Assembly (NCBI GenBank): GCA_000431775.1
Contig: FR888168.1
Location: 1 to 29,678 of the forward strand
Direction: 5' to 3'
Length of the DNA stretch: 29,678 bases
From: Clostridium sp. CAG:413
GTDB taxonomy: Bacteria; Bacillota; Clostridia; Oscillospirales; Acutalibacteraceae
The stretch's first letter is position 1, and every line of letters starts with the position of its first letter. Both the position numbers and the translations under genes were made by a program. Shown piece after piece: positions 7,801 to 14,232 of this stretch. The notes under the pieces are model-generated. The model made no database searches, was not told where the DNA came from, and was given only the letters and a program-made list of their open reading frames with translations.

Positions 7801-8472
7801 TCATTCCTCCCTGAGCACATATCCCATGCCCCTGACGGTGTGTATCAGCTTCTTATCAAAGCCGTCGTCCAGCTTCTTACGCAGATATCGGATATAGACG
7901 TCGACCACGTTCGTGCCGCCCTCATAATCATAATTCCAGATGTGATTCTCGATTTTTTCACGGCTGAGGACTATGCCCTTATTGAGCAAAAGGTAGTGCA
8001 GCAGCTCATATTCCTTGGCGGAGAGATTTATCTCCCTGCCCGCGCGGCGCACCTTGCGAGCGGCGGTATCCACCTCAAGATCACCGACGGTGAGGACGCT
8101 CGTCCTGCCGCCGGAATGCTTGCGGAGCACCACCCTGATGCGAGCCAGCAGCTCGTCAAAGGCAAAGGGCTTCACAAGATAATCATCGGCTCCGATATCA
8201 AGCCCGCAGACCCTGTCCTCAATATCGTCACAGGCGGTGAGAAAGATAACGGGCGTTGAATTGCCTACGGCACGCAGCCGCCTGACAAGCTCGAAGCCGT
8301 CAAGCACGGGCATCATCACGTCGAGCACGGCGAGGTCATACTCCGTCATGCTCAGGCAGTCATACGCTTCGCCCCCGTCAAAGCAGCAGTCAACGCTGTA
8401 GCCCGCGGCAGTAAGCTGCTTCTTTATCACTCTGTTAAGGCTTCTCTCATCCTCGGCTATCAGAATTCTCAT
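7801..8472 (-). CDS. OmpR/PhoB-family response regulator
   Basis: This 223-residue regulator has a receiver domain (1-115) with acidic pocket D8, phosphoacceptor D51 in 'LAVLDVMMP', switch T79 and K101 in 'LVKPF'. A winged-helix DNA-binding domain covers about 125-220, with 'AKEYELLHYLLLNKG' and 'VVDVYIRYLRKKLD'. It is translationally coupled to the kinase. Tandem 11-bp repeats just upstream of its -35 suggest that it regulates its own promoter, and a related repeat pair precedes the PepSY operon, the likely target. Which signals it answers is unknown. Confidence 0.93.
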   Translation of the reverse strand: MRILIAEDERSLNRVIKKQLTAAGYSVDCCFDGGEAYDCLSMTEYDLAVLDVMMPVLDGFELVRRLRAVGNSTPVIFLTACDDIEDRVCGLDIGADDYLVKPFAFDELLARIRVVLRKHSGGRTSVLTVGDLEVDTAARKVRRAGREINLSAKEYELLHYLLLNKGIVLSREKIENHIWNYDYEGGTNVVDVYIRYLRKKLDDGFDKKLIHTVRGMGYVLREE

Positions 8473-8490
8473 AATTTCATCTCCGCTGTA

Positions 8491-8542
8491 ATTATACTGT
8501 GTTTATAATAAAAAGTAAAGATTAAAGAACGATTAAAGAAAT
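8491..8542 (-). promoter_or_regulatory. Response regulator promoter with tandem 11-bp repeats
   Basis: On the minus strand, TTTACT (8514-8519) and TATAAT (8491-8496) are 17 bp apart. Directly upstream, GATTAAAGAA occurs twice in plus-strand reading at 8520-8529 and 8531-8540. The period of 11 bp is about one helical turn, as for OmpR-family dimers. The same motif and period occur at 6100-6120. Confidence 0.65.
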
Positions 8543-8550
8543 GCAAAATT

Positions 8551-8565
8551 CCTCTTGACAAGAGG
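8551..8565. promoter_or_regulatory. 15-bp palindrome between divergent promoters
   Basis: CCTCTTG-A-CAAGAGG is a 7-1-7 palindrome between the minus-strand regulator promoter and the plus-strand promoter at 8585-8613. It could be an operator. No T run follows, so it is not an obvious terminator. The binder is unknown. Confidence 0.35.
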
Positions 8566-8584
8566 CGGAGAATGAAAAGATGCC

Positions 8585-8613
8585 TTTACAAACGAATGAT
8601 TTTGTGGTAATAT
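8585..8613 (+). promoter_or_regulatory. Promoter of the alkaline-phosphatase-fold gene
   Basis: TTTACA (8585-8590) and TAATAT (8608-8613) are 17 bp apart, with TGG before the -10. The ATG at 8650 follows AAGGGA. Confidence 0.6.
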
Positions 8614-8649
8614 CAGCATATAAATCAGGATTTGAAGGGAACGACTCAA

Positions 8650-9453
8650 ATGGATGAAATAAGATGCTCACTCTGCATATCTCAGATATGCCGCACCGTG
8701 ACCGAGCTGATGGGGTTCGACGCTCCCGGGGCGGCGGCACCCGCAAATCCCGTTATCGTTGACGCAGCCGATAAATTCTTCGGCGGCGAGAAGGTCGAGC
8801 GCGCGCTGCTCTACAACCCCGACGCCGTTGCGCTCTGGCTCTATATGAAATACACCGAATTATTCAGCGACGTCGTCTGCCGCGCCTCGATAGCTCTGCC
8901 GACCCTCTCGGTCATGCCGAGCGTCACGCCGGTATGCTTCGCCTCGATGTATACGGGTCTGATGCCCGAGAAGCACGGCATAATGAGCTACACAAAGCCC
9001 GTGCTCAGGGTCGAGACGATATTCGACAGCGCTATCAAAGCGGGCAAAAAACCGATAATCATCTCCACCGAGGGCGACAGCATCTCAAAGATATTCCTTG
9101 AGCGCGATATGGACTATATAATCTGCGAGACTCCTGACGAATGCAATATGCACGCCGAGAGGATCCTGCGCGAGGATAAACACGATATCGTGGTCGTCTA
9201 CAACGGCAACTACGACGGCACCATGCACCGTTACGGCCCCGAAAGCGAGGAATCCCTCGCCGCTCTGACCCACAACGCCTCGGCATACGCAAAGCTCCAT
9301 GATATCGCCGACGAAGCGTGGACGGGTCGCCGCAGGCTCTGCGCCTTCCTGCCCGACCACGGCTGCCATGAGATAGACGGCGGCTGCGGAAGCCACGGGC
9401 TTGACATGGCGGAGGATATGAACATCATCCATTTCTTCGATTTCGGCAAATAA
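8650..9453 (+). CDS. Alkaline phosphatase superfamily protein (nucleotide pyrophosphatase/phosphodiesterase type)
   Basis: This 267-residue protein of the alkaline-phosphatase fold probably hydrolyses a phosphodiester or pyrophosphate; the substrate is unknown. The metal and catalytic set can be followed: D58 in 'LLYNPDAV', nucleophile candidate T93 in 'PSVTPVCFASMYTGLMPEKH', D189 and H193 in 'YDGTMHRYGP', D236-H237 in 'FLPDHGCH' and H249 in 'GSHG'. It has no signal peptide or membrane segment, so it is likely cytoplasmic. It is shorter than typical family members. The ATG at 8650 has AAGGGA upstream; an in-frame TTG at 8632 lies inside that ribosome site region and is unlikely. It is monocistronic and divergent from the two-component system. 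Confidence 0.82.
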   Translation: MDEIRCSLCISQICRTVTELMGFDAPGAAAPANPVIVDAADKFFGGEKVERALLYNPDAVALWLYMKYTELFSDVVCRASIALPTLSVMPSVTPVCFASMYTGLMPEKHGIMSYTKPVLRVETIFDSAIKAGKKPIIISTEGDSISKIFLERDMDYIICETPDECNMHAERILREDKHDIVVVYNGNYDGTMHRYGPESEESLAALTHNASAYAKLHDIADEAWTGRRRLCAFLPDHGCHEIDGGCGSHGLDMAEDMNIIHFFDFGK

Positions 9454-9460
9454 GATACAG

Positions 9461-9500
9461 CAACGCCCCCGACGGGAGACCGCCGAGGGCGTTGTTTTTA
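9461..9500 (+). terminator. Terminator between convergent genes
   Basis: CAACGCCC (9461-9468) pairs with GGGCGTTG (9487-9494), followed by TTTTTA on the plus strand. It lies 7 bp after the phosphatase-fold gene and just before the stop of the convergent membrane protein gene. Confidence 0.85.
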
Positions 9501-10538
9501 TCAATAAGTTATGTTTTCGCCGTCGCTTTCGTCGTTTTCATCAGCCTTGCGCCGACTCATGAGCCTACCTCCGACTGCCGCCGCTGCAATGATAAGCAGC
9601 AGAAGAAATCCGAGCGAGGTGATGATGACCTTCATCTTCGTGCCGTGATTCAGCGCCGATATTGCGTTCTCCGTCGTCTCCGCCTCCGCCGCAGGCACGG
9701 TGACGATCACCTGAGAGATAATGACCTCTTTTTCATAATAATAGACCGTCGCATTCCCCTCGACCCTGACAGCTTTTGTGCGCTGCGCCTTGGTTTTCGG
9801 CTCTTTTGTCGTGCGCTGAGTCTGAGCCTTGGTCGTGCGCTCCGCAGTTGTTTTAACGGGGCGTATCGTCGTTTTCGGGCGCTTTGTGGTCGCCCTGCGT
9901 GTGGTCTGCCGCTTGGTGGTATTCCGCTGCGTCGTCGTCTTTTTTGCCTTAGTAGTCTTGGCGGGCTTCTCCGTCGGCGGTGCGGCGGGTCTCTCCGTAG
10001 GCGGGGCGACTATCACGGGCTGCGTCTCGCTGTATTCGGTATTCTCAACGGTGAAAGCGTAGCGATTTGAAAGCTCGCCCGCCGTGTCGATAAACCGCAC
10101 GCTCATATCAAGCGACTTCGGCACGCCGTGCTTGACCCCAAGGCGGATCTCACAGGTCATGCCGTGATTCTGATCGGCGGTTATAGCCGCGTCAAAGCTG
10201 TGGTCGGCTGTGTCGTCGGAGCAAGGAGCGCTCTCCATCGTGACTGTGAACGTGTCGTTCCCGACATTCAAAATGACCCCGGCCGCAGGGTTAAACAAAG
10301 CAGCGTCGGAGTCTTTGAACATAAAACACAGGTAAACTGCGCTCTCGGAGCTTGCAACTTTTGCCTTAACGGCGGCAAAGTTGACCTTGCAGTTGCTCTC
10401 GCCCGAAAACAGTCGCTTAACAGGAGCGCCGTCCCACTCAGCGCCGCCGTCGATGCCGTCGACCGTCACGGAGAATGCGCTCACGGCGAAAGCAAGCAGC
10501 ATAAGCAGGGCGGCAACAGCGCACAGCAGCCTCTTCAT
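9501..10538 (-). CDS. Secreted/anchored protein with Thr-Lys-Arg-rich stalk and C-terminal membrane anchor
   Basis: I do not recognise a named family for this 345-residue protein. Visible parts are a signal peptide (1 to about 23, 'MKRLLCAVAALLMLLAFAVS'), a globular extracellular domain (about 24-170, 'VDGIDGGAEWDGAPVKR') that resembles CBM9-like sugar-binding or DOMON-type modules, and a low-complexity stalk (about 175-262) built of Thr, Lys, Arg and Pro with repeated TTK/TTR units. A strand-rich spacer, one membrane helix (about 306-328, 'VIITSLGFLLLLIIAAAAVG') and a short charged tail follow. The ATG at 10538 has GGGGTG 5 nt upstream. The protein should stand off the membrane with the N-terminal domain outside. 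A carbohydrate-binding role is only a guess. Confidence 0.75.
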   Translation of the reverse strand: MKRLLCAVAALLMLLAFAVSAFSVTVDGIDGGAEWDGAPVKRLFSGESNCKVNFAAVKAKVASSESAVYLCFMFKDSDAALFNPAAGVILNVGNDTFTVTMESAPCSDDTADHSFDAAITADQNHGMTCEIRLGVKHGVPKSLDMSVRFIDTAGELSNRYAFTVENTEYSETQPVIVAPPTERPAAPPTEKPAKTTKAKKTTTQRNTTKRQTTRRATTKRPKTTIRPVKTTAERTTKAQTQRTTKEPKTKAQRTKAVRVEGNATVYYYEKEVIISQVIVTVPAAEAETTENAISALNHGTKMKVIITSLGFLLLLIIAAAAVGGRLMSRRKADENDESDGENITY

Positions 10539-10573
10539 CACAGCACCCCGTTTCATCAATTTTCTATGATTTC

Positions 10574-10601
10574 ATTATAAAATCGACAAAAAGAGTGTCA
10601 A
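10574..10601 (-). promoter_or_regulatory. Promoter of the Thr-rich membrane protein gene
   Basis: On the minus strand TTGACA (10596-10601) and TATAAT (10574-10579) are 16 bp apart. Both hexamers match consensus exactly. Confidence 0.75.
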
Positions 10602-10842
10602 TGACTTTTATAAGATTATAAATTGTGATTTTTTGTCACATTAATCCTATTTAAGCAAGAAAAAAATTCTTTTGTTTCCGTTGTGCAATTAAGTCGCGTA
10701 ATTTAAAGCAATTTTGCACAAAAAATTTACAAAATTTTCTACATGTGGTTTTTGCGGATTTTTAAACATTTAATGTCAAATATGCAAATTCATGCGCAAA
10801 TCTCTAAATTGTTTAAGTATATTCACATCACTAAAATCGTTC
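10602..10842. other. AT-rich intergenic stretch without a gene
   Basis: I see no coding frame with a ribosome site in this very AT-rich stretch. The one structure is an inverted repeat, TTGTGCAA (10681-10688) with TTGCACAA (10714-10721), separated by 25 bp. It could be a protein-binding site. The stretch ends at the palindromic element that borders the phage fragment. Confidence 0.6.
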
Positions 10843-10884
10843 TCTCCCTCAGCCCTCCGGGCAGCTCACTCGTCAGAGGGAGCC
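10843..10884. repeat. Small palindromic (MITE/REP-like) element
   Basis: CTCCCTC (10844-10850) and GAGGGAG (10876-10882) are inverted arms enclosing a smaller hairpin, GCCC-TCC-GGGC. From memory, short 'CTCCCTCAGCC...GAGGGAGCC' elements are abundant between genes of Faecalibacterium-like Clostridia. It lies exactly where the truncated phage gene begins, so it may mark or have caused the junction. Confidence 0.5.
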
Positions 10885-10887
10885 TAA

Positions 10888-11853
10888 GAGACGGGCAAGG
10901 TGCAGGAGGACAACGCCGACAAGCTCGGCACAGATAAATTTGAGGTCTCATGGCACGGCACCGCCCGACCCGAACATCAGGAATGGCAGGGCAAGGTATA
11001 CACCAAAGAGCAGCTCGAAAGCGTTTGCGGCCTCGGCTCGGTAACGGGTCTGCTCGGTGCGAATTGCCGACACACCTATTTCCCGTTTATCGAGGGTGTT
11101 TCCGAGCGAATCTATACCGATGAGCAGCTGCGGGCAATGAATGAGCGTGAGAACGAGCCGAAATATTACAACGGCAAGCCTTACACCTCATACGAAGCTA
11201 CGCAGCGGCAGCGCTATCTCGAGACCTCGATGCGGGCGCAGCGGCAAAAGATCAAGCTGCTTGAGGAGGCGGGTGCCGACGAGCAGGATATAACGCTCGC
11301 CAAATGCAAATACCGCCGCCTCTCGCAGGAATATACCGCCTTTTACAAGCAAATGGGGCTGCCTCAGGAGCGAGATCGCATTTATGCCGACGGTTTAGGC
11401 AAAATTGACGTCAAAATCAAGGAAGTTTCTATTGCAAAAAATGAAAATAGTGGTATAATGTTAGCAAGAAGTCTTGATCGAAAGTCGTCAAATATCGGTG
11501 CATTTTCGAGCCTCAGTGTAACTATGCAGAAACGCGAGGTAAAAAGAATTTGTTATAAATACGGATTGGATATAAAAGGTCTTGCATTTAAAATTCAAAG
11601 ATCTGAGAACTTGCTAAGTTTGCCATATTGTGGTTCAACCGACTATGACAATATCGGAAGAATAGATTTGTTCCCGAATGCTTTTCGGAATGAAGAAGAG
11701 CTGATTAAAACTATTATTCATGAAAGCTGTCATGTCGAACAGTTGAAAAAATACGGAAAAAAGTATTGTTTACAGCATTTAGCGGATATGGAAGCAGAGG
11801 CGTATCAGATCGAAAAAGAAATATTTAATAAATTAACGAAAGGAGAAAAATAG
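10888..11853 (+). pseudogene. 5'-truncated phage minor capsid protein fused to an HExxH metallopeptidase/toxin-like tip
   Basis: The frame opens right after a TAA at 10885, so the N-terminal part of the phage gene is missing; a GTG at 10900 could restart a 317-residue product. Residues 11-167 match phage minor capsid protein 2: 'GTARPEHQEWQGKVY', 'GLLGANCRHTYFPFIEG' and 'YNGKPYTSYEATQRQR'. From about residue 168 (nt 11400) the DNA becomes sharply AT-rich and the protein changes character. This tip carries H274-E275-S-C-H278 in 'IIHESCHVEQLKKYG', a zincin-type metallopeptidase motif, with E298 or E300 as a possible third ligand. A small zinc-ribbon gene follows at once. Exchangeable C-terminal tips are known in polymorphic toxins and in some phage capsid proteins. 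Toxicity is inference. Confidence 0.75.
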
Positions 11854-11854
11854 C

Positions 11855-12079
11855 ATGAAATGGCTTAAGAATTTAGAAAGTCTTTCTGAATGTGGCAAAG
11901 TTGGATCATGTCCCTTTTGCGGCAGCGACGATACAGGCTATAACGCTACGAAAGTTGATGGCGACATGGGCTATGTAGTTATATGGTGTAACGAATGCAA
12001 GAAATTTCATGTTATTTCACGGGCAAAAATAACCGAAAAGATGAATAAAGGACAAGATATTCCAAAAGAAATTTTTTGA
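11855..12079 (+). CDS. Small zinc-ribbon protein, possible immunity partner
   Basis: This 74-residue protein has paired CPFC (residues 19-22) and CNEC (45-48) motifs that should hold one zinc ion; the rest is polar. Its ATG lies 1 bp after the stop of the HExxH-tipped gene, and AAAGGAGAAAAATAGC provides the ribosome site within the end of that gene, so the two are translationally coupled. It shares the AT-rich composition of the tip and not that of the capsid part. A terminator follows. Position and composition suggest it travelled with the tip as its immunity or accessory protein. I do not recognise it as a named immunity family. Confidence 0.7.
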   Translation: MKWLKNLESLSECGKVGSCPFCGSDDTGYNATKVDGDMGYVVIWCNECKKFHVISRAKITEKMNKGQDIPKEIF

Positions 12080-12147
12080 TTCGATGTTTATAATAACGGC
12101 GCTCTGAGAAGACAAGATGCTTTCTCGTTCCGAAAATTAAATAATCA

Positions 12148-12181
12148 AAGCAGAGTTGAGAGATCGACCCTGCTTTTTTTA
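12148..12181 (+). terminator. Terminator after the toxin-tip/zinc-ribbon pair
   Basis: GCAGAGTTGA (12150-12159) and TCGACCCTGC (12164-12173) form ten positions with one mismatch and one wobble, closed by a GAGA tetraloop, then seven T. A terminator inside a phage late-gene block is unusual and marks the end of the inserted cargo. Confidence 0.8.
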
Positions 12182-12266
12182 TGCCCAAATCACCGCGCCG
12201 CCGGTATAGCGGCTCACTTTCAACAGCAGACAGAGCTGTATAAAAATCATGTAGAAAGGAAAACGA

Positions 12267-12620
12267 ATGAAAAATCTCACGACTATCCTCACGGAGCTCG
12301 GTATAGAGGTGCCGGAGGAAAAGAAATCCGAGCTTGAAAAGCAGCTCGGCGAAAACTACAAGCCCGTCAGCGAGGTTGAGAAAGTCAGGGCAGCCCGTGA
12401 CAACTACAAGACGCAGCTCGACACGGCGCAGGAAACGCTCAAGAGCTTCGAGGGTGTTGACGTCAACGAGCTGCAAGGCAAGATATCTACCCTGCAAAAC
12501 GACCTTGCGGCGCAGAAAACCGCTTTTGAGCAGCAGATATCGGATATGGAATTCAACTCCATGCTCGAGGACGCTATCGGTAAAGCAGGCGCCCGCAGCG
12601 TTAAACCTGCCCGTGAGTAA
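12267..12620 (+). pseudogene. 3'-truncated phage scaffold protein (minor structural GP20 type)
   Basis: This 117-residue coiled-coil protein begins 'MKNLTTILTELGIEVPEEKK' and continues 'YKPVSEVEKVRAARDNYKTQ', the pattern of the GP20/scaffold family of siphophages, which guides capsid assembly. Family members are usually about 180-200 residues. Here recognisable sequence ends at 'GKAGARSVK', followed by four residues and a stop, so roughly the last third is missing. GAAAGGAAAAC precedes the ATG. A degenerate CRISPR repeat begins 11 bp after the stop, placing the breakpoint at the edge of the array. The gene follows the minor capsid gene as in phage genomes. Confidence 0.75.
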
Positions 12621-12630
12621 CAAATGGTTT

Positions 12631-12731
12631 ATTCCGATTCGCGTAACACTGACGGGGTGCGACGAAAGCAAACAAAGCACGAACTTCTCATAAGCAGAAT
12701 TTCAATCCACGCACCCCTGACGGGGTGCGAC
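12631..12731 (-). CRISPR. Minimal type I-C CRISPR array: two repeats, one spacer
   Basis: In plus-strand reading, a 33-bp repeat lies at 12699-12731 (starts ATTTCAATCCACGCACCCC, ends GGGGTGCGAC). On the minus strand this is the usual type I-C repeat with stem GCACCCC/GGGGTGC and tail ATTGAAAT. A 35-bp spacer lies at 12664-12698. A second, degenerate repeat lies at 12631-12663 with 7 mismatches, all in the half farther from the spacer. The array is oriented with cas2 and the leader on its right. No further repeat is visible. Confidence 0.9.
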
Positions 12732-12899
12732 AGCAAACATGCTGAATTTTCTTCATCATATTTGCGCATAAGCAACAAAATACGGCTCAGCGTAACAACT
12801 TTATCGCCTTCTCTTGTCGCTTTAATTCTATTATACGATATACTTCCTACTTTTTCAAGTGCGAACGCAGCGTCTTTTCATGCCGGCTTGCACTTCGCA
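12732..12899 (-). promoter_or_regulatory. CRISPR leader with consensus promoter
   Basis: This 168-bp non-coding stretch lies between cas2 and the first repeat. On the minus strand TTGAAA (12853-12858) and TATAAT (12830-12835) are exactly 17 bp apart. Pre-crRNA should start near 12823, about 90 nt before the first repeat, so the array looks transcribable despite its single spacer. Confidence 0.75.
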
Positions 12900-13187
12900 T
12901 CACACTATCAGCGCCCCCTCGGCTTCGTAGCCGCTCTTTGCGCCGAAATGTTCAATTTTTGTATTATATTTGTTTCCAAGATAGTAAAAGCGCAGGCTGT
13001 CTCTCTCCGCATCCATTATAGAGCACAGTTCATGCTGAAGCCGTTTGCATTGTGCAGGGTCAAGCAAGCACTCAAACACCGAATTTTGCACGCGCTGACC
13101 GTAATTTACGCATTGTTTTGCTATTTTTCGCAATCGTTTTCGTCCCGCCGCATCCTCGGTATTCACATCATATGTAATGAGCACCAT
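12900..13187 (-). CDS. cas2: CRISPR-associated protein Cas2
   Basis: This 95-residue protein forms the dimer at the core of the Cas1-Cas2 integrase that inserts new spacers. 'MVLITYDVNTED' is the first ferredoxin-fold strand with the conserved Asp after Tyr, and 'GQRVQNSVFECLLDPAQC' is the typical second motif. I choose the ATG at 13187, which has GAGGTGG 8 nt upstream; a TTG one codon earlier is also open. It is the last cas gene, 13 bp after cas1, and next to the leader. Its length is normal for type I-C and nothing appears broken. Confidence 0.95.
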   Translation of the reverse strand: MVLITYDVNTEDAAGRKRLRKIAKQCVNYGQRVQNSVFECLLDPAQCKRLQHELCSIMDAERDSLRFYYLGNKYNTKIEHFGAKSGYEAEGALIV

Positions 13188-13200
13188 CAATCAAACCACC

Positions 13201-14232
13201 TCATTTCCACAGAAACGGAGGATATTCATCCAAATCCCCTCTCAGGTATCTTGCCAACAGAAGTGACTGCACATACGGCACAAGTCCCCATGCCATCTTT
13301 TCTTTGAGATACGGATGAGTTATCGTGTCGTGCTTACGCTCCTGCCACGCTTGCAGGAATTTCTTTTTGCCCGCATCGGTCAGCAGCACTGCTCCACTGT
13401 CGGTTTCGGTAAAATCATTAGGTGAAATGACCCTATTATTGATAAGCGACAACACAAAACGGTCTGCAAAGCACGGGCGCAGCTCCTCCATGAGGTCAAG
13501 CGCAAGAGAAGTCCTACCCGGGCGGTCACGATGCATAAATCCGACATATGCGTCAAGGCCGACGCTTTCGAGCGCCGAAGTGCAATTGCCGCCAAGCAAA
13601 CTGTAAGCGAACGAGAGCATCGCATTCAGCTTGTCAAGCGGCGGACGTCGTGAGCGTTCGGTGAAGTGAAAACATTCTTTATTCTGCAATATCATTTCAT
13701 CCAAAACGCCGAAATACGCCTTTGCGCCTAAGCCCTCGCTGCCGCGGAGAGAGTCGAGCGATATTTCATCAAGAACCCGCGGGCAGATCTCCTTGAGGTT
13801 ATCTATCGCGGATTGGAGTTTTTCTATATCCACACGCATGGCGTGGTCACGCTTGGTGCGCTCAATACTCCATCTTGAATTATACAGCTTGCCGAATATC
13901 ATGTTGCGGGCTATTCGGCAGCTCTGCGACGGGTCGTCCGCAACACGATACTGCATACGCCGAAGGAGGACATTCCCGTTCTCCTCACCGACCGTCCTTG
14001 CAAGAAACCTACCGCTCGGCGAACAAAACGAAAGGCTTACTCCCCTCTCGGCGCAGCCGCCCATAAGCGCAGGCGAAGCTCCTGCATAGGTGAACGCAAT
14101 AATGCCGGAGAGCGTGTGAAGCGGGAAGCGCGCAAGTTCCTGCCTATCCTTGCTTATAACGACATTCTCACCGTCAAGGCTCAGATAGGCATCCTCGGTT
14201 GTAACGAAAAGAGTATTCAGCAGCTTCTTCAT
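13201..14232 (-). CDS. cas1: CRISPR-associated endonuclease/integrase Cas1 (subtype I-C)
   Basis: Cas1 catalyses spacer integration. The 343-residue protein has the N-terminal beta domain, then the helical catalytic domain with metal-binding E166 ('RGSEGLGAKAYF'), H234 ('VGFMHRDRPGR') and D246/E249 ('LALDLMEELRP'). All expected catalytic residues are present, so it should be active. It overlaps cas4 by 4 bp (ATGA) and precedes cas2. In type I-C systems Cas1 works with Cas4 to choose PAM-flanked protospacers. The intact adaptation genes contrast with an array holding a single spacer. Confidence 0.96.
   Translation of the reverse strand: MKKLLNTLFVTTEDAYLSLDGENVVISKDRQELARFPLHTLSGIIAFTYAGASPALMGGCAERGVSLSFCSPSGRFLARTVGEENGNVLLRRMQYRVADDPSQSCRIARNMIFGKLYNSRWSIERTKRDHAMRVDIEKLQSAIDNLKEICPRVLDEISLDSLRGSEGLGAKAYFGVLDEMILQNKECFHFTERSRRPPLDKLNAMLSFAYSLLGGNCTSALESVGLDAYVGFMHRDRPGRTSLALDLMEELRPCFADRFVLSLINNRVISPNDFTETDSGAVLLTDAGKKKFLQAWQERKHDTITHPYLKEKMAWGLVPYVQSLLLARYLRGDLDEYPPFLWK

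Noticed and set aside
9492..10070. Arg/Leu-rich plus-strand frame opposite the Thr-rich stalk
   Set aside because: The composition is the reverse complement of the TTK/TTR repeats; there is no ribosome site.
10681..10721. Inverted repeat TTGTGCAA/TTGCACAA as a phage attachment site
   Set aside because: No integrase is present and no matching direct repeat was seen at the other border of the phage fragment; kept only as an unexplained inverted repeat.
12664..12752. Resemblance between the spacer end and the leader end next to each repeat (AGCAAACA)
   Set aside because: The match is about 8 bases in AT-rich DNA, too short to argue that the spacer derives from the leader.
12624..13307. Plus-strand frame across the CRISPR repeat, leader and cas2
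   Set aside because: It reads through the CRISPR array, the leader promoter and antisense cas2; the coding signals on the minus strand explain the DNA.
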